Position numbers and translations under genes: made by a program. From contig OW568870.1 of NCBI GenBank assembly GCA_938743325.2, positions 1-64,000 on the forward strand: 64,000 nt of DNA, read 5' to 3'. Shown in pieces: positions 25,628 through 34,605 of the stretch (its first letter is position 1; each line of letters begins with the position of its first letter). The DNA is from Pycnococcus provasolii (Eukaryota > Chlorophyta > Pseudoscourfieldiophyceae > Pseudoscourfieldiales > Pycnococcaceae). A model generated the notes under the pieces. It was given only the letters and a program-made list of their open reading frames with translations. It had not been told where the DNA came from and did not search any database.

Positions 25628-26911
25628 ATGGACGTCGTTGCGTCGGCGCAGGCGGCGGAGGCTGGCGGGCCCGCAGCAGCCGTGGAGCCCGCGTCTACAT
25701 CGGCGGACTCTGTTGACCCCGCAGGCGCACCGATGTCGTCGACAACGACGACGCGCGTGCCAGCACGCCTGCCCTCCTCCTTGGATGCACGCATCGGCGA
25801 GTTCTGCACGATGCTCAGACGGGGGCAGATTCCAGAAAGCGCGGCGATCTGTGCGCGGAAGACGGCGGAGCTGCTGCGCAGTGTCGTCAGCACGTGCAAG
25901 AGCCACGACCCTGACGCTGTCGCGGAGCTCGTGGTTCGCGTTGGCGAGCGTATCGCAGACTCGCGGCCAAGCCAGCTAGCGATTTACAACGTCATGCGGC
26001 GCGTCGTGAAGAGCATACGCGACGAGAGCGCACGCATCAGCGCCGGCTTCGGTGACGACGACGACGAGAACGACGGTCACCACGACCACCACGGGAGCAG
26101 CGCCCGGAGAGGTGCGGCGGGAAACACACATCTGCTCGACCTCGCGGCGCCGCTTCCCCGGCGTGGGGGAGAGCGGCAGGCTAGCGTTTCGGGCGCTGAC
26201 GCGAACAAGTGGAAGAAGGACGTGGCGGACGACATTGGACTCTTCCTTGATGACCTCGATGAGTGCAAAATGAAGGTTGCCGAAGCGGCGCCCGAGCTTA
26301 TCCGCGACCACGAGAGCGTTCTCGCGGTACCCGGAGGTGGCCAGCTCGCAACCGCGACAGCGTTCTTCAACGAGGCTGCCAAGCGGCGAGGCAACCGCTT
26401 CGACGTGGCTGTGCTCGAGGGCTCGCCAGAATGCCGTGGTCACGCGATGGCGCGCATGCTGGCTGACGGAAACGTGCCCACGACGCTTGCGCCAGATGCG
26501 GCAGCCTTCGCGCTTGCCGGTCGCGTCGACAAAGTAGTTCTCGTCGCGGATGCTGTCCTGGCAGACGGATCGGTGCTGACGAGCTCTGGTGGGCGCGCGG
26601 TTGCGATGGCGGCTCACAAGAATGGCGTTCCCGTAGTTGTGCTTGCCGGCGTGCACAAGGTAACGCCGCTGTACGCGCAGGATGCCCGTGTGGTTCGGGC
26701 ACTCGACGAAGAGCACGCGCCGTCCAACGCCCTCGGCTTGGAGTGGACGGGCACCTGCGAGGCTGGCGGCGCGAGCTTGAGCGTAATAGCGCCTCGACTC
26801 GACGTCGTGGAGGTTGCCTTGGTTGACATCTTGGTGACTGACCAGGGCACGCACGCGCCGTTCTACGCGCACCGCCTCGTGTCGGACCTGTATGGCGTGG
26901 AAATGATGTGA
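25628..26911 (+). CDS. EIF2B2: Translation initiation factor eIF2B subunit beta
   Basis: A 427-residue member of the eIF2B alpha/beta/delta regulatory family, part of the guanine nucleotide exchange factor for eIF2. The N-terminal helical domain has NVMRRVVKSIRDESARI. The Rossmann-like C-terminal domain contains DVAVLEGSPECRGHAMARML, GRVDKVVLVADAVLADGSVLTSSGG and ends with LVTDQGTHAPFYAHRLVSDLYG, which matches the beta-subunit ending (I.N.G..APSYIYRLMSELY) better than alpha or delta. An acidic/histidine insert (DDDDENDGHHDHHG) separates the two parts. The start ATG at 25628 follows a GC-rich promoter. Confidence 0.9.
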   Translation: MDVVASAQAAEAGGPAAAVEPASTSADSVDPAGAPMSSTTTTRVPARLPSSLDARIGEFCTMLRRGQIPESAAICARKTAELLRSVVSTCKSHDPDAVAELVVRVGERIADSRPSQLAIYNVMRRVVKSIRDESARISAGFGDDDDENDGHHDHHGSSARRGAAGNTHLLDLAAPLPRRGGERQASVSGADANKWKKDVADDIGLFLDDLDECKMKVAEAAPELIRDHESVLAVPGGGQLATATAFFNEAAKRRGNRFDVAVLEGSPECRGHAMARMLADGNVPTTLAPDAAAFALAGRVDKVVLVADAVLADGSVLTSSGGRAVAMAAHKNGVPVVVLAGVHKVTPLYAQDARVVRALDEEHAPSNALGLEWTGTCEAGGASLSVIAPRLDVVEVALVDILVTDQGTHAPFYAHRLVSDLYGVEMM

Positions 26912-26952
26912 AACAACAGGACTTACAAAAGAAAAAGAAAATTTGGTCTTCC

Positions 26953-27408
26953 CTACTCCGTGGCACATTCTACCGTGTACATGCGTGCGATGGAGTTGTA
27001 GCCTCTAACGTCGCCAGCGCGCAGGAGGTTTCCGGCGTCGCAGTTGAGCGGCGAGTCAGGCTCAGCATGTGCCATGAGCGCTGCGACGGCTCGGCACACG
27101 CTCTGCAGCGTCCAAGCAGGACTCCATTGCGTCTTGAGTATGTCGAGGCACACTTCTCCCGTTTTGAAGTGCACGTTGGGGTGGAAGATGCGCGTGCGAA
27201 ATGTCACCGTGGGAGCCGCAAGCGGGTACGTGTCCGGGACGCGCAGCAGCAGGTGGAATCGCCCGCCTGCGTACGGCGTGTCGCTCGGTCCAGTGAGCGC
27301 GCACGTCCACGTGAACAGGTTATCGTCGCGCGGCGCGAGTACGAGCGAGGCGTCCTTGTCGCGCGATATTTCCTTGAGCTCCTTGGATAACCGAAGGCGC
27401 GCTGCCAT
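26953..27408 (-). CDS. PEX4: Ubiquitin-conjugating enzyme E2, PEX4 type
   Basis: A 151-residue E2 enzyme. The active-site region HPNVHFKTGEVCLDILKTQWSPAWTL holds the catalytic cysteine in GEVCLDIL, and the following VCRAVAALMAHAEPDSPLNCD and GNLLRAGDVRGYNSIARMYT match plant peroxin-4 closely. PEX4 monoubiquitinates the PEX5 receptor at the peroxisome for recycling. The start is the ATG at 27408 (MAARLRLSKELKEI); a longer frame begins with a non-ATG codon. It is convergent with eIF2B-beta, 41 bp apart. Confidence 0.9.
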   Translation of the reverse strand: MAARLRLSKELKEISRDKDASLVLAPRDDNLFTWTCALTGPSDTPYAGGRFHLLLRVPDTYPLAAPTVTFRTRIFHPNVHFKTGEVCLDILKTQWSPAWTLQSVCRAVAALMAHAEPDSPLNCDAGNLLRAGDVRGYNSIARMYTVECATE

Positions 27409-27783
27409 ATTGGGAGTGATAGCCACCTGTGATAGCCCCTCGTTTATCCTCGGCGCGTTGGCGAGGGGGATAAGCAGATGAGGGAGCGAGGACCTGCGAG
27501 GAGGCAGCGAAAAGCAAACCCCGAAACTCGTCCGGGTTTTGGGTTGGTTGTTTTCCTCCGGGGGATTTTATCCCAGTCATACCATGGCAGATACCCAGGC
27601 TTACTACCGTACATACCGGGTAAGTTTACTGTAAGTACTGTACGAAGTTACGAACCCGTCCGCAAGTCGGCGTCCCAGATCCGACGACTCGAGTCAACCT
27701 CACGCCTATTCCTAATACTTTTTAGGCGCCATACCACGCCGCTTTCAGCTCGCACGCGGCGGGCGGAGAGACGAACGGGAGCA

Positions 27784-29442
27784 ATGCCCACGGAGACGGT
27801 GAGCTATGAGGAGTTCGCGTTCGGTCTTCAGCAAGCGTATGGGCAGAGACTCAAAGAAAACAAACGAAACACTACTGCAAGACGCAACCAACCAAAACCA
27901 GACCTTCTCGAAAAGCTAGCTCGCGTCAACGCATACCTCGACGGCGACTTTGAAAGAGACGTGGACGAGGAGGAGTCTATAGGCGACGCCATAGCAGAGG
28001 CGGAGGCAAGCGTAAGAAGAGCGCTACTGACTTCAGCGGAGGCACCACGCGTGACAACGACGGCGCTGGCTGACGAAAGATTGCCTGACGAACAGCAAGA
28101 GACACGGAAGTTGGCGGCTGCGGCTGTGACGTTGCAAGCTGCGGTGCGCGGCCGACTCGCGCGCGTCGAGGCGAGCCACGTGCGTGCCGAGCTGGAAAAT
28201 ATCCGGGCACACCAGGCATTTGCCCGTAATGTGGCAGCTACAAATCTGCAGGCTGCGGTGCGCGGCCGACTCGCGCGCAACGAGGCGAGCATCCTGCGCG
28301 CGGAGATTGCGACGCTCAAGGCTCGCGAGTGCGCGGCGGTGACGGTCCAGGCTGCGGTGCGCGGTCGACTCGCGCGCGTCGAGGCGAACCACATGCGCGC
28401 GGAGACCGCGATGCTCAAGGCTCTCAGATCCGCGGCTGCTGTGACGATCCAGAGCACGTTCCGGGGTCATCTTATTCGTATGAAGACCAAGTCTATCCGC
28501 AAGACGAATGCTCTCAAGGAAGCTGCGTGTGTGCGCATCCAAGCAGCATTCCGCGGCTTGCTTGACCGCCGAAAGGTTAAAATGGAACATGCGGCGGCAG
28601 TACGCCTTCAGTCTGCTGTGCGAGGATTCCATGTGCGTGCAGAGTTCACCGCACTTCGTTCTTCACGTGCGAAGACGGCGCAAGCCAGCACCTTGTTGCA
28701 AAGTGCCGCGCGTGGTTTCTTGGTGCGCCGCTTGCTGACACGACAGAGAAACGCCGCTCACCAAATCCAGGCGCGCGTGCGCGGTCATGTGGCTCGATTC
28801 GAAGTGGCACGCATGCGTGCCGAGATCGCAGGGCTTCGCGAGACGTCTGCGATTTCGATCCAGGCAGCGGTGCGCAGACGCAAGGCCCAACTCGAGGCGG
28901 CACGCATGCGCGCCGAGCTCGCAGGGTTGCGCGAGACGTCGGCAGTCTCGATCCAGGCGGCGATGCGCGGTCGACTTGCGCGGTTGGAGTTAAGTCGAAT
29001 GCGGCAAGCTGAGGCTGCAGCTGCAAGGAAAAGTGCTGCTGTGCAGTTGGCTGTTCGCTCTCGGCTACCTCGCGTCGAGGCGAGTCGTGCGCCTCCTCCC
29101 GTTGAACGTGCCGTGGGTGTCGTGCGTGAGTTGGCGGCAATCCGTGTGCCACGCATGGCTTCACGATCTGCTGCACCACGCGGCAGAAACGCTACTAGCA
29201 CTGCTCAGCCGCAACTTAGGTTGCGTCCGCCTACGGCTGCGCGCTTCGATGCCGTGCCGGCGGCACAGTGGGCGCCGCATTGGAACGCGCGCGTAACTAG
29301 CGCCCGAACTCGATCGGGCCTACCGCGCGTGGTTGCTCGAGCTTACGAGCGAGCTGTACATGTACAACACCAGCAAGAGCTCATGGTTGGCTCGGTGGCT
29401 CTTGGTGCGCGCATTCACTCCGCGCGCGGCCGCACTTTGTGA
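27784..29442 (+). CDS. IQ-motif array protein (calmodulin-binding)
   Basis: A 552-residue basic protein. From about residue 115 it carries ten IQ motifs plus one worn copy, spaced 23 to 35 residues: VTLQAAVRGRLARVEA, TNLQAAVRGRLARNEA, VTVQAAVRGRLARVEA, VTIQSTFRGHLIRMKT, VRIQAAFRGLLDRRKV, VRLQSAVRGFHVRAEF, TLLQSAARGFLVRRLL, HQIQARVRGHVARFEV, ISIQAAVRRRKAQLEA, VSIQAAMRGRLARLEL. Each should bind calmodulin or a related light chain. Several repeats are almost the same in DNA, pointing to recent tandem growth. There is no motor or calponin domain, so it is not a full myosin or ASPM. The upstream 600 bp holds the start regions of this gene only. Confidence 0.85.
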   Translation: MPTETVSYEEFAFGLQQAYGQRLKENKRNTTARRNQPKPDLLEKLARVNAYLDGDFERDVDEEESIGDAIAEAEASVRRALLTSAEAPRVTTTALADERLPDEQQETRKLAAAAVTLQAAVRGRLARVEASHVRAELENIRAHQAFARNVAATNLQAAVRGRLARNEASILRAEIATLKARECAAVTVQAAVRGRLARVEANHMRAETAMLKALRSAAAVTIQSTFRGHLIRMKTKSIRKTNALKEAACVRIQAAFRGLLDRRKVKMEHAAAVRLQSAVRGFHVRAEFTALRSSRAKTAQASTLLQSAARGFLVRRLLTRQRNAAHQIQARVRGHVARFEVARMRAEIAGLRETSAISIQAAVRRRKAQLEAARMRAELAGLRETSAVSIQAAMRGRLARLELSRMRQAEAAAARKSAAVQLAVRSRLPRVEASRAPPPVERAVGVVRELAAIRVPRMASRSAAPRGRNATSTAQPQLRLRPPTAARFDAVPAAQWAPHWNARVTSARTRSGLPRVVARAYERAVHVQHQQELMVGSVALGARIHSARGRTL

Positions 29443-29511
29443 CGGCAGTGTATATGTGTAACATATCGAATTTGAGACAAAAAGAAATCAGGAGAATCTT
29501 CTCGTCGTTAC

Positions 29512-30745
29512 TTAATTGTTACTTTGAGGCTTCGGCTTCTTGTGCTCCGGTAACAGCGGGAACAGCCTATGTGCAGTCGCGAACAAACTCCTTGTTTGAA
29601 CGTACACCGTGCCTGGCCCTGTGAAGCGGCACACGAGTGCCTCGCCCGTCGCAAAGCTGTTGAAGAGCCTTCCCATGAATCCACCCTCCTGGCTTGCGAG
29701 GCCGATGTTGTACTGCATGAAGCCGCTCCACGCGACGAGCGCGCCGTTATCTACGACACGCACCTCGCCGGGCTGTAGGTCGTAACGCGCAATGGATCCG
29801 TAGCTGTTGAGCACAAGCCGGCCCGACCCAAACGCCTCCTGGATGATAAATCCTTCGCCGCTCGCCAGTCCTTGGCAGCATCCCTGCAAAGCGTACTTGA
29901 TCTCGATCGACTTGTCGCACGCGAGAAAGCTCCCCTTCTGGATCTTATACGACTGCTGTCCGTCCATGTGAAGCACCATCACGTCACCGGGTATGGGAGG
30001 GCCGAGCAGCACGTCACCCTGGCCAGCCTCGACGTCGTATGTGCTCAGGAAGAAGCTTTCGCCGAGACAGCAGCAGCGGCAGCATGCCTGCCCGCAACCG
30101 CCGTCCATGCTCGTCTTGATGATGACGTTGGGCGACATGGATATCATGGCACCGCCCTCAGACTTAATGCCGTCACCAGGCACCATAAGCCCCTGCGCTG
30201 CGGCGAATGCACCCTGCTCAATCACGCTGTACTTTCCCGTGGGGTCGAACGTCGTGTAGAGGTCCGGTGCCGTGCCCGCGCTTGCCTGCATCGCCTGAGG
30301 TGCAGCTTGCATTTGCATTTGAGGCGGCATTTGAGGCGGCATTTGAGGCGGCATGGGGTTCATCTGCGGCGGCGGTGGCGGTGCACCACCCGCGTTGACG
30401 ATCATCATCTGCCCGCCAACGATGCCCTCAGGCACCTGGACCGTCATCATCTGTCCCTCCATTGGACTTCCTGTTCCAGGCGGAACCTGCACCTGTTTCG
30501 TGTGTTGGCAAGGCGTTAGAGAACGGAGGGTTTTTCCCTTATCTCGCTGAAGGCGCAAAAGCAAAGCAAATAAAACGAGCAAACGCGAACCCCAGCACGC
30601 GCGCCGAAGCCACCGCTCCTTCTCCGGCCACCACCACCGCGCGCCGGCTCGTTGCTCGCCGTCGGTCGTCTTGCTTCTTCCTTACCTGGAACATCTGGCC
30701 GGGCACCAGGCCCTCAGGCACCTGCACCTGAAACTGTCCGCTCAT
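29512..30745 (-). CDS. AIM24 family protein, two exons
   Basis: Exon 1 is 30745-30686 (MSGQFQVQVPEGLVPGQMFQ) and exon 2 is 30492-29512. The 193-bp intron has a GTAAGG donor, a CTAAC branch-like site and a CAACACACGAAACAG 3' end. The 346-residue product starts with three VPxGxxxGQMM-type motifs in tandem, a methionine/glutamine/proline linker (PPQMPPQMPPQMQMQ), and then an AIM24/DUF124 beta-sandwich (YSVIEQGAFAAAQGLMVPGDGI, GDVLLGPPIPGDVMVLHMD, GRLVLNSYGSIARYDLQPGEVRVVDNGALVAWSGFMQYNI, CRFTGPGTVYVQTRS). A CGQACCRCCCLGES cysteine cluster interrupts it, as in many protist homologues. In yeast Aim24 is mitochondrial. No presequence is seen here. Confidence 0.85.
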
Positions 30746-31453
30746 GAAGCTCTCTGTTTGCGTGGCGCCCAGCGGCAATCACCTCCCAGCGTGCCCAGGG
30801 TTCGCTTGCGACGTGCTAAAAGGTTTACGAGTTGGGGAGGGGGGCGAGGGTGAGGGTTTTCTCGCGCACCTCTGCTGTGCACCACCGGCGCGTTGCTTGC
30901 TGCTTTCGCCTGGTTCCTCGCCGGACTGACAACTGAGGCCGTGTAGTGCACTGTGCCACTGTGCACTTGTGCAGTCGGGACCCTCCCCCTCGATCCAACA
31001 GCCGGGGCCCTTGGGAGTTGAGTTGGGACAAGGGTCGGACATCGGAGAACGAAGGCCCGCGACGAGAACGAAGGTCCCGCCTGAGAGCTGAGCCCTGGTA
31101 CACCGGTCCGCTAGAGCTTTAGAGCTTTCGCCTGGATCCGCCTCCCCGGAACCCCTTTGAGGCTGCGAGGCGCAATAACAGGTCGTGCGTTCCCTCCGCG
31201 GGTGGTCAATCCCTTACTCGATTGTTAAGGGCGACTTTCTCCCCCTCGGCCCGCCCGACCGACTTCCCCTGTCGTCTCGTGTCGTGTCGTCTGCAACCAC
31301 AGGTCAGGTGGCGGACCTAAGGTGGAGGGGAGGGGTCAGAATCAGTCAACACCGAGGGCGAGCCACGCTGAATTAAGGTCGTCACCCAGCGTCGCGTCGC
31401 TGACCCGCCACGCACACGTACACATTGCACACACACGTTCGGATTGTTCCAAG
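30746..31453. other. Divergent intergenic region
   Basis: About 700 bp between the AIM24 start and the MGCGAS gene start. It is GC-rich with GGAACCCCTTTGAGG near 31149 and a TCGTGTCGTGTCGTCTG run near 31275. I see no RNA gene or supported open frame. Confidence 0.5.
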
Positions 31454-33378
31454 ATGGGGTGCGGTGCGTCAACGTCGAATAAAGTTTCGCCTGATGGCTC
31501 TGCTCTACAAGCCAGAAGGCCCAAAGGGGTCAGCGAGACGGCGGCCAAGGTCGTCAACCTCGAGGTGCTACTCACCGTCGCAGCAGCCAGCAGCGAGTCG
31601 CACGCTGTTCAGCAGTACGTCATCACAACGAAACTAATGCGGAGAGCTTGCACTGTGCAATGTTACTGACACACGCACGCACAATCACACACACACACAC
31701 TTCAAATGCACACTTTCACTACAGAGCACTTGAGACGTACCAGGAGTGGGAAGATGGTATCCCGCCAAAGGCGCTTGCACGGCTGCAGGATATGGCCACG
31801 GCGGTCGAAATGACGGCTAAGCAGCATGAGAAGATGCGAACCACACGTGCACTTCAGCGGGAAGCAACAGCGCATGCCGTCGAAGAGCTTCGCGCGGCTC
31901 TAGACGCGGTCGAAAGTGTGCGCTCTGCTGGGGGTGGGGTGGCCACACCCACCTCGTCGCTTGCACCTGCGAACTCGCTAGTACCGCTGGTGAAGGAAGC
32001 GAGCGGCGACGCGAAGGATATCTATGAAAGCGTATCACTTCCGCCCGTTCTGCCGCCCGGTGCAAAACGTCCGCCACGTCTTGACCCCTTGAGCGTGGAT
32101 GCAGGTGAGAGTGCTCCGATGCCTACATCCATGCACCAGGCACTTCTCGAGCGCGAGGCGAACGAGGGTGCGCGCAACCTGAGCATGGGAACGACAAAGG
32201 GCATTGAGTGGGCCGTTACGAAACTTAAGGATGCAGTGGCGCTCGTCGAAACCCTTAAAGACCAGCTCGAACGCAAGCGGCAGAAAAAACGCATGTACGC
32301 CGTGCGCGCTTTATCCGCGGAGGTGGCCGTTGCAAAATTGTCCGCGCTCGACACGCTGAGCGCGTCGAAAGCGGCGCGTGCTGCGGGGAGAGAGATTGAC
32401 TGGGACCCCTTGGCGAGGAAAAGCGCCGTAGCGGTGGCCCGTGCCGAGAATGAAGAGGACGATCAGGATCTCATCCGTGCCCTGAAGCGACAGGTGGCAT
32501 GTCTGCAGACTTCGCTGTGCCTTCGCGACAACGCGTTGCGCGCTCTTGCCGATAGTGAGGTGAGGCGCGACGTGCTGGACAGGGTGGGGGCGACGCCGTC
32601 TAGCGGTGACAAGGATGGCAGCGACGGCAAGGCGTTTGCGGCTCCTACAGCAACTTCGCCCACGGACCTCAAGGCTGTGACCAAGGCGGTCGTCAAGGGC
32701 GTGACGGAGGAGGAAAGCGAGGTGCAGGCTCTTGCTGCAGAGCTCATGGCTGAGCGGAGCTTCTCCGAGGCGCAGAGTCGAATGATGGCGGGAGGAAATC
32801 TGATCAACTTTGACAGGAACATCGTCGATGAGGCGAATCGACCAGATCGCGCGAATGTCGGGTGTGAGGCGATTTCCGAGGAGATTGACCACGAACTTCG
32901 GATATTGGGAGAGATTTCGGCTATCACGGCAGAACGCGAGCATTTGCAAGAGGTGCTCAAGGCTAAGATGGCAAAGGACGAGGCTGGTGAATACGCCGCG
33001 GACTGGGACGTTGTGGATGAGTACTTGGAAGATATCATTGATGACGTCGTGGAAGAAACCAGAAAGGAGGAAATGGAAGAGGAAATCGCGAAGACGGAGA
33101 ACTTCGACGTGGACTACAGCATGCTTTGCGAAGACGATCTACATCTGCAGCACTCGCCAACGAAAAGAGGCTCCGTCATGGCGATGACGGATGCCATGTT
33201 CGACATCCACGACCATGTGTCGCCACGGCACAAATCCTACGAGTCTCTCCAGGCCGATGCAAGATCGGCAGCCGGCATGAAGCTGCTCACGACGTACAGA
33301 CGGGTGGTAATGGTCAACGAAGCCCTTCAACAAATGCGCAGGCGTGAAGCAGTTGAGCAGTATCAGGCTACATTCTAA
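31454..33378 (+). CDS. N-myristoylation-signal coiled-coil protein, two exons
   Basis: Exon 1 is 31454-31614 and exon 2 is 31725-33378. The 110-bp intron has a GTACGT donor, TACTGAC branch-like site and a CA-rich tail ending in ACTACAG. Joining restores a CAA codon and leads into ALETYQEWEDGIPP. The 604-residue product begins MGCGASTSNK: glycine 2, cysteine 3 and serine 6 fit dual myristoylation and palmitoylation for membrane anchoring. The rest is alpha-helical with coiled coils (AVEMTAKQHEKMRTTRALQREATAHAVEELRAAL, KLKDAVALVETLKDQLERKRQKKRM, and an acidic EEETRKEEMEEEIAKTE stretch). No enzyme domain is recognised. The D-lactate dehydrogenase gene at 51200 starts with the same six residues. 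Confidence 0.8.
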
Positions 33379-33712
33379 GAAGAGAGAAGTAAGTAACAAA
33401 ATTTCTACTTGTCTATCTACGTATGTTGGTAGATCTACAGTGCAAGGTCGAGTGTCACCAAAACCTGAGGTTGCCCACCACCATCGCGCACAAGGACCTT
33501 GAGGCAAACCCATTTACCAGCCTACGATGGATCCCGGTGTTGTTTGTCGACACACAATTCCGCCGCTGGAGCGCGCCGCAGCACGTCGCCGCGCGCACGA
33601 AGTGGCGCCACCACACTACTCCTCGACGACGCGCATGGTGCGACGGCTTATCTAGCAGACGGGCGTAGGACTCTTGGAAACCGAGGCGGAGATGGACGTA
33701 TTTCACGTGTCT

Positions 33713-34246
33713 TTACACCTGTATGCTCGGCGTGCTCGGCGGGTATACGAACGGACGCACCATGAGAACGGCGTGTGGCGGATCTATGCGCTTGTAGTAG
33801 TTTTCTATGACGCGCTGCTTGACGAATCCGTACTTTTCGTAGAACTTCACCGCCTCCTCGTTGCTCGTTTGCACGTGCAGGTACGCATCCTTGATGTTTT
33901 CGTCCCCCCACGCCTCCGCCGCCGCCAGGCACTTTGCGATGAGCTTTCCCCCGATTCCCCTATTTCTGTACGGTGCGAGCACGCAGACGGATCCGATGTA
34001 GAGTCGCGCGCCCTGTTCGCCCTCCCCCTCGCTCTTCGACGCCTTTTCGACGCGCGTCGCCACAGCTCCTACGAGAAGGTCGTCGAGGTGCGCGAGAACG
34101 GTAGAGTCGGAGGAGGACTTGACGCAGTCGTCGTAGAAGGAGTTTGGGAACCGCACGGGCAGCACAGCCGCGTTGAGTATGCGCAGTTGCTCGAGTCTCT
34201 TGTAGTGCAGCGGCTCCAGGCTGACGTCGAGGTCGGCGGCGTCCAT
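33713..34246 (-). CDS. NAA50: N-alpha-acetyltransferase 50 (NatE catalytic subunit)
   Basis: A 177-residue GNAT enzyme. It resembles NAA50: LNAAVLPVRFPNSFYDD (the substrate-binding loop with P-V-x-F/Y), LYIGSVCVLAPYRNRGIGGKLI (acetyl-CoA-binding R/Q-x-x-G-x-G/A loop), DAYLHVQTSNEEAVKFYEKYGF and ENYYKRIDPPHAVLM. NAA50 acetylates N-termini starting with Met next to hydrophobic residues and works with NAA10/NAA15. The start is the first in-frame ATG before the domain (MDAADLDVSLEPLHY). It is divergent from the thioredoxin fusion gene across 359 bp. Confidence 0.92.
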   Translation of the reverse strand: MDAADLDVSLEPLHYKRLEQLRILNAAVLPVRFPNSFYDDCVKSSSDSTVLAHLDDLLVGAVATRVEKASKSEGEGEQGARLYIGSVCVLAPYRNRGIGGKLIAKCLAAAEAWGDENIKDAYLHVQTSNEEAVKFYEKYGFVKQRVIENYYKRIDPPHAVLMVRPFVYPPSTPSIQV

Positions 34247-34364
34247 TTCGCGCGACGTGAGAGAACCAAGGTAAAGTAAAGGGGAGGGAGGAGGCGAGAA
34301 AAGGGGAAGGCGGAAAGTCCAAAGGGGAAAGGCGCGACCCAGACGGGATGGATGGCGGGAGCCC

Positions 34365-34377
34365 CAAACCCTAACTA
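34365..34377. promoter_or_regulatory. Telo-box-like element, NAA50 / thioredoxin-fusion promoter
   Basis: CAAACCCTAACTA in the 359-bp divergent promoter. Confidence 0.55.
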
Positions 34378-34605
34378 ACATGTAATTCGGGGTTCGCAGG
34401 AGGAGGGCTAACATGTTGATCCAGCGTTGTGTTCTTGACCTCTTGTTTCGTCTCCGAGTAGATTCTTCTTCTTCGGGGCCCCTTGCAGCCGTCCCGCCAA
34501 CATCCCACTCACCCCCTCGCCTCCCCGCACCACCACCACCACCACCACGCGGCAGCAGATCACTACACACGCGCGCGGGGGTGAGAGAAATAAATAGATA
34601 AAGGC

